A DNA stretch of 15,070 bases from Prevotella sp. UBA2755 (lineage in GTDB: Bacteria; Bacteroidota; Bacteroidia; Bacteroidales; Bacteroidaceae), in the NCBI GenBank assembly GCA_002353225.1, contig DEJF01000051.1, positions 22,849 to 37,918 on the forward strand. The letters run 5' to 3'. The position numbers were made by a program, and so were the translations under genes. This document shows positions 6,328 through 12,923 of this stretch, one piece after another (the stretch's first letter is position 1; every line of letters starts with the position of its first letter). The notes beneath the pieces are model-generated. The model did no database searches and was not told the origin of the DNA. It worked only from the letters and a program-made list of their open reading frames with translations.

Positions 6328-7749
6328 TCAGAAAGGACGGGGGGATGCCAAGTGCATCTCCCTTTCTGTTATGGGGTGACGGAACCATATCTCGGCAGCG
6401 TGGAGATAGAGACGGTCAGCCTTGGTGCCATAGAGCTCGTCACCCTTGATGGGACAACCTAAGCCGTCGGGGTGGGCGCAGTGGATGCGCAGTTGGTGGG
6501 TGCGTCCTGTCTGGGGGTAGAGGGCGACGAGGACGGACCCCTCCCCTAACCCCTCCCAAGGGAGGGGGATGTCTGAGAGGAATTCGTAGTCTGTCACGGC
6601 ACGTTTGCCATGTTCCATATCCACCATCTGGCGGGGGCGGTTCATTGGGTCAGGACGCAAGGGGAGGGAGATGGTGCCGTTTTTAGAGTTGAGAGTTGAG
6701 AGTTTAGAATTAAGAGTGGAGGGGTTATCTAACACCGCAATATAGCGTTTCCTTACTTGGTGCTTGATGAACTGCTGTTGCAGAGGGCGATAGACCTCCA
6801 TCGACTTCGCAACGATCAACAAGCCTGAGGTCCACATATCCAGCCGATGGGCGATCACGGCATCAGGGTAACGCTGGCGCATCACTGTCTCTACACTATA
6901 CTGCTCCACCCTACCAGGAGTGCTGAGCAAACCAGACGGTTTGTTGATCACCAACAGATAGTCGTCCTCATAGACGGTCTCTATCTCTAAATGGGGGAAT
7001 CCCAAAGTCTCTGGGTTCACATCCACCTCCAGCCCTTGTAGCATCCATGTCAGGATGGGTTTGCATTTGCCACGGCAGGCAGGGTAATAGTTCAAGTGCT
7101 GACGCAGTTCCTCCCTGGTCGGCTGTCCCCACCAGAACTCCGCCATGCAGACAGGTTTCAGGTTTTGCTGATACGCATATTGCAATAATTTGGGCGCACA
7201 ACAGTCACCCGTCCCTCCTGGAGGTAATGGGAATTTGCGACGTAACTTCTCACGACTATAATACCCCTGCCAGATATCCACCAAATCCTTCGTCTCCCCT
7301 CGCGCGTTCATTAATTGATATTGGTGGAACAGCCAGAGTTGGAGGTCTTGGGACATCACTTTAGAGATACTAGATTGACTAGATTCTCTAGATATCTTAG
7401 AAATCTCACGCTCCTTCGTCTTGAAATAGCCGTCAGGCTGTTGGGCGTCAAAGACGGGAGGGACGAAATAGTCCCAGTCGTTACGACCTGCCAGCAGTCC
7501 GCTGTAGGCAGCGAGGAAACTCAGATTATTCGGAGTATTCGGATTATTCAGAGTATTCTGAGTATTCTGAACAACCAACACCCCAAACATCTTGCCGTTA
7601 TCCGCATCTTCCTTGATCTCCGCATGACTGGCAATATATGCCTGTACCTCCTTTGCCGCCAACTGGCACAACGGGTGTGGCTCGTAGCAGAACGGATACG
7701 TAAACCGCTCGGGCTTGGGGATATCAGTATGTAAAGGGTGTAGTCTCAT
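6328..7749 (-). CDS. RluA-family pseudouridine synthase with N-terminal extension and repeat insertions
   Basis: The 473-residue enzyme isomerises uridine to pseudouridine in RNA (rRNA or tRNA; target not deducible). The C-terminal half is the RluA catalytic domain: YLLVINKPSGLLSTPG (264-279), HRLDMWTSGLLIVAK (301-315) with catalytic D304, and LYPQTGRTHQLRIH (410-423). The N-terminal ~250 residues form an extension seen in some Bacteroidetes RluA proteins; it carries GDCCAPKLL (181-189) and YYPACRGKCKPIL (221-233), a possible Cys metal site. Four low-complexity stretches break the fold: 61-76 (NTQNTLNNPNTPNN), 115-133 (SKISRESSQSS), 343-357 (STLNSKLSTLNSK) and 394-405 (IPLPWEGLGEGS). Each derives from a repeat-like DNA segment yet keeps the frame. 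The upstream in-frame ATG at 7797 is rejected because it precedes the promoter; the chosen ATG at 7749 lies within about 8 bp of the -7 element, so the mRNA may be leaderless. Confidence 0.88.
   Translation of the reverse strand: MRLHPLHTDIPKPERFTYPFCYEPHPLCQLAAKEVQAYIASHAEIKEDADNGKMFGVLVVQNTQNTLNNPNTPNNLSFLAAYSGLLAGRNDWDYFVPPVFDAQQPDGYFKTKEREISKISRESSQSSISKVMSQDLQLWLFHQYQLMNARGETKDLVDIWQGYYSREKLRRKFPLPPGGTGDCCAPKLLQYAYQQNLKPVCMAEFWWGQPTREELRQHLNYYPACRGKCKPILTWMLQGLEVDVNPETLGFPHLEIETVYEDDYLLVINKPSGLLSTPGRVEQYSVETVMRQRYPDAVIAHRLDMWTSGLLIVAKSMEVYRPLQQQFIKHQVRKRYIAVLDNPSTLNSKLSTLNSKNGTISLPLRPDPMNRPRQMVDMEHGKRAVTDYEFLSDIPLPWEGLGEGSVLVALYPQTGRTHQLRIHCAHPDGLGCPIKGDELYGTKADRLYLHAAEIWFRHPITEREMHLASPRPF
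6329..6368. terminator. Hairpin at the 3' end of the pseudouridine synthase gene
   Basis: CAGAAAGG (6329-6336) pairs with CCTTTCTG (6361-6368) and GATGC (6344-6348) with GCATC (6354-6358), enclosing CAAGT. It lies between the converging 55-residue gene and the pseudouridine synthase and covers the latter's last codons and part of its stop. There is no T-run on either side, so it may be an RNA-stabilising or weak terminating structure rather than a standard terminator. Confidence 0.4.
6535..6568. repeat. C-rich repeat inside the pseudouridine synthase gene
   Basis: GGACCCCTCCCCTAACCCC is followed by the palindrome CCCCTCCC-AA-GGGAGGGG (6550-6567). It belongs to the same style as the intergenic repeat at 3943-3998. 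It is translated in frame as IPLPWEGLGEGS between the catalytic strands. Confidence 0.75.
6684..6718. repeat. TAGAGTTGAGAGT-type repeat inside the pseudouridine synthase gene
   Basis: Short tandem units of the form GAGTTGAGAGTTTAGA read on the minus strand as STLNSKLSTLNSK (343-357). The 8-residue unit STLNSKL repeats almost exactly, showing the protein segment is a direct translation of the DNA repeat. Confidence 0.7.
7361..7404. repeat. TCTAGAT-type repeat inside the pseudouridine synthase gene
   Basis: Repeated CTAGAT and TAGAGAT/TAGATT words (7361-7404) in an otherwise GC-richer gene, translated as the Ser-rich segment ISKISRESSQSSISK (116-130). The composition and spacing look like an intergenic repeat; its boundaries are approximate. 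Confidence 0.55.
7523..7571. repeat. GAGTATTCGGA-type microrepeat inside the pseudouridine synthase gene
   Basis: About five units of a 9-bp motif (ATTATTCGG, AGTATTCGG, ATTATTCAG, AGTATTCTG, AGTATTCTG) are translated as an Asn/Thr-rich stretch (residues 61-76). The unit length is a multiple of three, so copy-number change keeps the frame. The same motif occurs in the helicase gene at 12369-12391. Confidence 0.75.
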
Positions 7750-7756
7750 TGTTGTG

Positions 7757-7788
7757 CAAAAATACAAAGAATCTTTCAAACTGCCAAA
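7757..7788 (-). promoter_or_regulatory. Promoter of the pseudouridine synthase gene
   Basis: On the minus strand TTTG (plus 7785-7788), 20 bp, then TATTTTTG (plus 7757-7764): a full consensus match. The ATG follows after only seven bases (GenBank-style leader CACAACA), so the transcript is predicted to be leaderless or nearly so. Confidence 0.8.
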
Positions 7789-7863
7789 TGATAACATCTT
7801 TTAACCCCATCCTATGCAAGGTTTTCCTTTGAAATGTGTTTATACATTAGATATCAATTCCAA

Positions 7864-9117
7864 ATGAGCATGAAGAAAAGTGTATGGGCTGCCATCACCC
7901 TCATGATGGTAATGGGAACAACAGGATGTGGTCTGTCGGACAAGAATGAAGATAATGATCCAAAGGTTGTTATCTGTCCCACAGGCAATGAGCGTGTCGA
8001 TATTAAACTGACCACTGAGGAGGCACAATTAGTTAATCACAACAACGACTTTGCCTTCAACCTGTTCCGTGCCTCCGCAGAGACAGGAAAAAGTCAGATT
8101 CTCTCACCATTGAGTATCACCTATGCCTTGGGACTACTCAATAATGGGGCAGCGGGTGAGACAAAGACACAGATCAATGAGGTATTAGGTTTCAAAGCGA
8201 CAGGAGAGAATGACATCAATACCTTCTGCCACAAACTGCTTAGCCAGTCCCCCCATCTGGACATGCTGACAAAGGTGATGATTGCCAATACCATCTTCGT
8301 CAATCAAGACTACCAACTGAAAGATAATTTCGTGAGTACGGCAAAGCAGTTCTATGACGCGACCCCAGAGACCCGAGACTTCCATGACGGTAAGACTTTG
8401 GGGGTCATCAACCAATGGGCAAGTGACCATACGGAGAAGATGATCGAGAAAATCCTCAATGAGCAGTCGTTCAAACCCGATGCCGTCAGTTATCTCCTGA
8501 ATGCCATCTATTTTAAAGGTATGTGGTCGAAAATGTTCAATGCTGACGAGACGAAAAACGAGACATTCGAGGGTAGTAGCAAACAAATACCCATGATGCA
8601 CCAAAACGAGGAGTTCGGGTATACAGAGAACGAGTTATGCCAGGCATTGTGTCTTCCCTATGGTAATCATGCCTACCAGATGACCATCCTGTTGCCACGA
8701 GAGGGTAAAAGTATTGATGACTTACTACAAGGACTGACAACCCAGGAATGGAAGAACTACCAGTATATGAACGCTGCCACGGTAGATGTCAAACTACCCC
8801 GTTTCGAGTCAGAAACCGATCTCGAACTCAATGACATCATGAAACAACTGGGTATGACCAAAGCATTCATGGAAAATGCGGCAGAGTTTCCTGAGTTCTG
8901 TAATGTCCCAACCTTTATCGGACTCATGAAACAATGCGCCCGTATAAAACTTAACGAGGAAGGTACTGAGGCTGCCGCAGTCACGGCTATTGAGGTTGCC
9001 ACCAATGCCTCAGCACCACGCCATGTTACCTTCCATGCTAACCGTCCGTTCCTTTATGTCATCAGCGAATACTCTACTGGTGCCATCTTCTTCATCGGGC
9101 AGTATTATGGCGATTAA
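7864..9117 (+). CDS. Lipoprotein serpin (serine protease inhibitor family)
   Basis: The 417-residue protein starts with a lipoprotein signal (MSMKKSVWAAITLMMVMGTT then G-C22; lipobox TTGC) and an acidic linker rich in D, N and E, which suggests a surface-tethered protein. The rest is a full serpin: NNDFAFNLFR, SPLSITYALGLLNNGA, an INQWASDHTEKMIEKIL helix, LLNAIYFKGMWSKMF and the closing segment HANRPFLYVI. The reactive-loop hinge EEGTEAAAVTA (365-375) has small residues at P14-P9, as needed for loop insertion, so it is predicted to be inhibitory. By alignment to antitrypsin P1 falls near T-N-A (about 380-382), with one extra residue on the P' side; the target protease cannot be fixed from this. 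ATG at 7864 or 7870 is possible; an in-frame ATG at 7834 would put ten residues before the signal peptide. No clear promoter is visible upstream. Its last 26 bp overlap the opposing beta-barrel gene. Confidence 0.92.
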   Translation: MSMKKSVWAAITLMMVMGTTGCGLSDKNEDNDPKVVICPTGNERVDIKLTTEEAQLVNHNNDFAFNLFRASAETGKSQILSPLSITYALGLLNNGAAGETKTQINEVLGFKATGENDINTFCHKLLSQSPHLDMLTKVMIANTIFVNQDYQLKDNFVSTAKQFYDATPETRDFHDGKTLGVINQWASDHTEKMIEKILNEQSFKPDAVSYLLNAIYFKGMWSKMFNADETKNETFEGSSKQIPMMHQNEEFGYTENELCQALCLPYGNHAYQMTILLPREGKSIDDLLQGLTTQEWKNYQYMNAATVDVKLPRFESETDLELNDIMKQLGMTKAFMENAAEFPEFCNVPTFIGLMKQCARIKLNEEGTEAAAVTAIEVATNASAPRHVTFHANRPFLYVISEYSTGAIFFIGQYYGD

Positions 9118-10261
9118 GATAGAAACGGATTCCTAAGTTCAGATTAAAGCCAAGGGGCTTCTCCTGATAGAAGGTGGGAATGTCACTGCTATTCTTAAAA
9201 TGATAGGAAAGACCTGGTTCTACAAAGAAACCTAATACATTGACTAACTGATACTCGGCTCCTGCAGCACCATGAACGGAAAACTGCAGGGGCTGTATTT
9301 TAAGGTCCTCTGTCTTCCCTTCTGATAGACGACTGCCCTTGACCATCTGCTCCATCATGACACCAGCAGACAGATAGCAAGAGAAATGGCGATTGTTCCA
9401 CAAACGATAGGTGACATTGACAGGAAGACCGATATACGACAATTTCTGCTCAATATGCGTTGTCTGAGTTGCCGACTTAGTGGTAATGTCTGATAGCAAA
9501 CGGGTATAGGACAGTCCACTTTCTATACCCCAGCGGTCATTGAGGCGATAATGCAAGGAGACACCCAGCCGGATAGGTTGACGATGATGTATCTCCTCAT
9601 GATATGATGTACTTTGCGGTATTGAACTACCATCACCAACAGGAGCACTGTCGGATATATTATTCGTATAAGATCCTGACCTGAAAATATTACCCGTATT
9701 ACCTGCCATCGTGTTCGAGAAATAGACTTTTGCCGTCAGACGGTTTTCCCGTGGCGATAACTTCTGGACACTTTGAGACTGACCATCTCCCATCTTTGTT
9801 GGTGAGACGACAGGAATGGTCGGTTCTTGTCTGCCATCATTGACAATGGTATCCTCCTCTACCTGCCCCACTTCCTTCTGTTCGTTCTCTCCTTTCTCTA
9901 TGATGGGCTTCGCTTCCGCTGTTTCAGATATCACCTCTGATGTCTTTTGGGGAATCAGCACTTCCGAAGAAACATCCGGGGAAGTGTGACTTTCCTCCCT
10001 GACAGTCTCCCGCGCTTTTACTATCTGTCGTTCCTGCAGTCCCGTCATCCCTTCTTTTTGCTGGAAGGCAAGATAGAAGCCTCCCACGGCAAGCAAAACG
10101 GCAGCGGCGACAGCCACCCACTTACGTCTTATTGGAGTCATCACCGCACCAGACCGTTGGACAGCAGCAACCTGTTCAATGTCAGTCCACGACAACACAG
10201 GGGCAGGCTTCTGGTAGTCTGCCAATTTCTGTCGCATGTCTTTTCGCCATTGTTCTTTCAT
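9092..10261 (-). CDS. Membrane-anchored anti-sigma-like/outer-membrane beta-barrel protein
   Basis: The 389-residue protein has three parts. Residues 1-45 are cytoplasmic and contain WRKDMRQKLADYQKPAPVLS, matching the W..L...L.dye.P motif I associate with Bacteroidetes proteins encoded after ECF sigma genes. A single transmembrane helix follows (WVAVAAAVLLAVGGFYLAF, 48-66). Then comes a long Glu/Pro/Ser-rich periplasmic linker (about 70-205) and a C-terminal domain of alternating amphipathic strands typical of an 8-stranded porin-like barrel (LGVSLHYRLNDRWGIESGLSYTR region to LGFNLNLGIRFYLN). It is the second gene of an operon: the sigma stop TGA overlaps its ATG as TGATG (1 nt), so translation is coupled. 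A GTG one codon earlier is also possible. The likely role is controlling the sigma factor in response to an envelope signal; this is inferred from position and architecture. Confidence 0.8.
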   Translation of the reverse strand: MKEQWRKDMRQKLADYQKPAPVLSWTDIEQVAAVQRSGAVMTPIRRKWVAVAAAVLLAVGGFYLAFQQKEGMTGLQERQIVKARETVREESHTSPDVSSEVLIPQKTSEVISETAEAKPIIEKGENEQKEVGQVEEDTIVNDGRQEPTIPVVSPTKMGDGQSQSVQKLSPRENRLTAKVYFSNTMAGNTGNIFRSGSYTNNISDSAPVGDGSSIPQSTSYHEEIHHRQPIRLGVSLHYRLNDRWGIESGLSYTRLLSDITTKSATQTTHIEQKLSYIGLPVNVTYRLWNNRHFSCYLSAGVMMEQMVKGSRLSEGKTEDLKIQPLQFSVHGAAGAEYQLVNVLGFFVEPGLSYHFKNSSDIPTFYQEKPLGFNLNLGIRFYLNRHNTAR

Positions 10262-10830
10262 CACAACTGTTTTTGGAGGTTCTGATATTGTTTTATCTTT
10301 TTAGCCAGCAGGTTCTTTGCCCTGCTGAGTTGAGAAGCGGAAGAGTCTGGTTTTATCCCTAATAACCGGGCTATCTCCTGATGAGACATGCCCTCAAAGA
10401 CATAAAGGTTGAACACAGTACGGTAACCTGTTGGGAGTTCTGTTACCATCTGATGAATCACATCAGGCGGTATCTCATGAATCGGAGGGTCGTCCTCCTC
10501 TTGCACGTCAGGCAGTTCTCTGTCAAGTATCATCCATTCATGCTGTTTCTTCTCACGCAGGAATCTCAACGACTGACTGACTACGATCTTTGTTGCCCAG
10601 GCACGAAGGGAACCCTCGCCACGATAAGAAAAGTCCTTGCTATGAGTCATCACCTGAATCATTGACTCCTGCATCACATCCCGCATATCTTCCTCGTCAG
10701 GAACATAACGAAGACAGACTGCCGTCAGATAAGAGCCATAAAGGGCATAGAACTCACGCATCGCATGGCAATCACCATTACGAAGTCGCCTCGACAAGTT
10801 CTCTTCTTTGTTTTTTGCGAAGAAGTTCAC
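10261..10830 (-). CDS. ECF-type RNA polymerase sigma factor
   Basis: This 189-residue sigma-70 family protein of the extracytoplasmic-function group directs RNA polymerase to a specific promoter set. Region 2 spans about 22-95: DEEDMRDVMQESMIQVM (45-61) is the core-binding/-10 part, and YRGEGSLRAWATKIVVSQ follows. Region 4 spans about 128-180: TELPTGYRTVFNLYVFEGMS, then HQEIARLLGIKPDSSASQLS, the helix-turn-helix for the -35 element. The start is GTG at 10830: it is the first possible start after an in-frame TAA, is preceded by AAAGGG, and the next ATG would remove part of region 2. It is followed with TGATG overlap by the anti-sigma-like beta-barrel gene. The 133-bp divergent region shared with the helicase shows no full TAnnTTTG on this strand (best is GACTTTTG), which would allow autoregulation from a different promoter type. 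Confidence 0.92.
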   Translation of the reverse strand: MNFFAKNKEENLSRRLRNGDCHAMREFYALYGSYLTAVCLRYVPDEEDMRDVMQESMIQVMTHSKDFSYRGEGSLRAWATKIVVSQSLRFLREKKQHEWMILDRELPDVQEEDDPPIHEIPPDVIHQMVTELPTGYRTVFNLYVFEGMSHQEIARLLGIKPDSSASQLSRAKNLLAKKIKQYQNLQKQL

Positions 10831-10947
10831 GTCCCTTTCTGATCTTTTTTATTCAATGAAAGCACAAAAGTCGCAAAACTTGCATGGAAAAGAGAGAATC
10901 TTTCGTTAAACAATCTTAATATGCTATCCCCTCCCATCAGAAACGAC

Positions 10948-10955
10948 TACCTTTG
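10948..10955 (+). promoter_or_regulatory. -7 element of the helicase promoter
   Basis: TACCTTTG matches TAnnTTTG, but no good TTTG is seen at the -33 position. The helicase ATG follows after eight bases, so the mRNA would be leaderless or have a leader of a few nucleotides. The rest of 10831-10963 shows only an A/T-rich stretch with no other recognised signal. Confidence 0.6.
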
Positions 10956-10963
10956 TACTTGCA

Positions 10964-12850
10964 ATGAGTCAACAGGTATCACCCATACAGGCATTAGAAC
11001 AACAACGGCTGCTGCTCCAACTGGAGTACCAGACGGAGAAGGAGGCTTTCCGCAAACAGACGGAGGAGATGGGGGTGCAGCGGAAGGTCAAGCGGGGTGA
11101 TGCGTGGTGGCCCCTAAAGGTGGAGAAGAGTTATTATAACTCCCTCAACCAACTTGCCGTAGAGGTGATACGTACCTCCGACCAGGAGATAGTGCATACC
11201 TTCGAGTTTGGCAAGACGGTGGTGTTCTTCTCTTGTGAGGACCACCAGATCAAATACCTTCCTTTTACTGCTACCGTCAGTTATGTCGATGGCGACCGTA
11301 TGGTGTGTATCATCCCTAATAACGGGTATCTGGTCACCATCCAGAACACGCCGCATCTGGGGGTACAACTCTCTTTCGACGAGACGAGTTATCGGCTGAT
11401 GTTAGAGGCGCTCGACCGTGCCATCAAAGGGAAAGGACGTATCGGCTACCTGCGTGACCTCTTCTATTCCCGTCAGAAGGCGGAGACCTTTGTCTTTCCG
11501 CCGATGCACTTCCCTTATCTGAATCCCACCCAGGAGGAGGCTGTCAATATGGTGCTGCGGGCTAAGGATGTCGCCATCGTACATGGCCCCCCTGGTACTG
11601 GTAAGACGACGACACTGGTGGAGGCAATCCGTGAGACCCTGATGCGAGAGAGTCAGGTATTAGTATGTGCCCAGAGTAATATGGCTGTCGACTGGATTTC
11701 CGAGAAACTGGTGGACAGGGGTATCAATGTCCTGCGTATCGGTAACCCTACCCGTGTCAACGACAAGATGCTGTCGTTCACCTATGAGCGACGCTTCGAG
11801 GCACATCCCGACTATCCCCACCTGTGGGCGATCCGTAAGGCGATCCGTGAACTGCGTTCCCATCGTAAGCGAGGGGACGAGAAGTACCATCAGAAGTTAG
11901 AGAGTCTGAAAGGAAGAGCCACCGAGTTGGAAATCCGTATCAATAACGAGTTGTTTGGGGAGGCACGTGTCATTGCCTGTACCTTGGTAGGAGCCGCCAA
12001 CCGCTTGCTGGACGGACAGAAATACGGTACTTTGTTTATCGACGAGGCGGCACAGGCTTTAGAGGCAGCCTGTTGGATCCCCATCCGTCGTGCCAGTCGT
12101 GTCATCCTTGCCGGCGACCACTGTCAGTTGCCACCCACCGTCAAGAGCATCGCTGCGTTGAAGGCAGGGTTAGGTAAGACACTGATGGAGCGTATCGTGG
12201 AGATGAAACCAGAGGTTGTCACATTATTAAAGATGCAGTATCGCATGAACGATGACATCATGCGTTTCTCCTCCAATTATTTCTACGATGGACAGGTGGA
12301 GAGTGCCCCGCAAGTAAAATATCGGGGAATTCTCGACCTCGACATCCCGATGGAATGGGTTTGTCCCTCGGAGTATTCGGAGCATTCGGAGAAATCCTTC
12401 AAAGAAACCTTCATCGGTGAGTCGTTCGGACGTATCAATAAGGAGGAGGCAGAACTGACCCTGAACACCCTGCAGCAGTATTTCGAGCGCATCGGCAAGC
12501 AACGTCTGTTGGACGAGCGTATCGACGTAGGCATCATCTCGCCCTATCGTGCCCAGGTGCAGTATCTCCGTCGCCTGCTGATGAAACGGGAGTTCTTCAA
12601 ACCCTTCCGCCGCCAGATCAGTATCAATACCGTTGATGGTTTCCAAGGACAGGAGCGTGACATCATCCTCATCTCCATGGTACGCTCGAACGAGGAGGGA
12701 CAGATTGGGTTCCTGCGTGACCTCCGTCGCATGAACGTCGCCATCACCAGAGCCCGCATGAAGGTCATCATTCTTGGTGATGTCCCCACCCTGACACGTC
12801 ATCCTTTCTACCGCCAACTATGGCAGTATATCCTGTCACTGAATAGTTAA
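10964..12850 (+). CDS. Superfamily 1 DNA/RNA helicase (UPF1/Dna2/IGHMBP2-like)
   Basis: The 628-residue protein is an ATP-dependent helicase of the SF1B type. In order: an N-terminal beta-rich domain with a coiled start (about 1-180), motif Q/I with LNPTQEEAV (186-194) and Walker A GPPGTGKTTT (208-217), motif Ia CAQSNMAVD (235-243), motif II DEAAQA (360-365), motif III GDHCQLPPT (384-392), QYRM (425-428), motif V TVDGFQGQERDII (556-568) and motif VI NVAITRARMK (591-600). All ATPase motifs are intact. Family members unwind nucleic acids 5' to 3', and bacterial ones have mostly been studied little. Residues 469-477 (SEYSEHSEK) are the translation of a GAGTATTCGG-type microrepeat, lying on the surface-exposed stretch between motifs IV and V. 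It stands alone, divergent from the sigma operon. Confidence 0.92.
   Translation: MSQQVSPIQALEQQRLLLQLEYQTEKEAFRKQTEEMGVQRKVKRGDAWWPLKVEKSYYNSLNQLAVEVIRTSDQEIVHTFEFGKTVVFFSCEDHQIKYLPFTATVSYVDGDRMVCIIPNNGYLVTIQNTPHLGVQLSFDETSYRLMLEALDRAIKGKGRIGYLRDLFYSRQKAETFVFPPMHFPYLNPTQEEAVNMVLRAKDVAIVHGPPGTGKTTTLVEAIRETLMRESQVLVCAQSNMAVDWISEKLVDRGINVLRIGNPTRVNDKMLSFTYERRFEAHPDYPHLWAIRKAIRELRSHRKRGDEKYHQKLESLKGRATELEIRINNELFGEARVIACTLVGAANRLLDGQKYGTLFIDEAAQALEAACWIPIRRASRVILAGDHCQLPPTVKSIAALKAGLGKTLMERIVEMKPEVVTLLKMQYRMNDDIMRFSSNYFYDGQVESAPQVKYRGILDLDIPMEWVCPSEYSEHSEKSFKETFIGESFGRINKEEAELTLNTLQQYFERIGKQRLLDERIDVGIISPYRAQVQYLRRLLMKREFFKPFRRQISINTVDGFQGQERDIILISMVRSNEEGQIGFLRDLRRMNVAITRARMKVIILGDVPTLTRHPFYRQLWQYILSLNS
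12369..12391. repeat. GAGTATTCGGA microrepeat inside the helicase gene
   Basis: CGGAGTATTCGGAGCATTC followed by GGAG: two to three 9-bp units like those at 7523-7571 in the pseudouridine synthase, translated as SEYSEHSEK. The frame is kept. Confidence 0.65.
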
Positions 12851-12876
12851 GAGGGTTTTAATTTCTTTTTGATTCC

Positions 12877-12908
12877 TTTGGAGTTTTACAATATATTATA
12901 TACCTTTG
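12877..12908 (+). promoter_or_regulatory. Promoter of the second BspA-like gene
   Basis: TTTG (12877-12880), 20 bp, then TACCTTTG (12901-12908): a complete sigma-ABfr match. Predicted start of transcription is near 12915, leaving a leader of about 10 nt to the ATG at 12924 or about 20 nt to 12936. Confidence 0.85.
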
Positions 12909-12923
12909 CGTAAAATACTAACA

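Noticed and set aside
7750..7797. 16-residue N-terminal extension of the pseudouridine synthase
   Set aside because: It overlaps both promoter elements, so it lies upstream of the predicted transcription start.
7824..7831. TTCCTTTG as the serpin promoter
   Set aside because: It lacks the A of TAnnTTTG and has no -33 partner; too weak to report as a feature.
12227..12817. 196-residue reading frame antisense to the helicase
   Set aside because: Shadow of a GC-rich conserved coding region; no motif or promoter.
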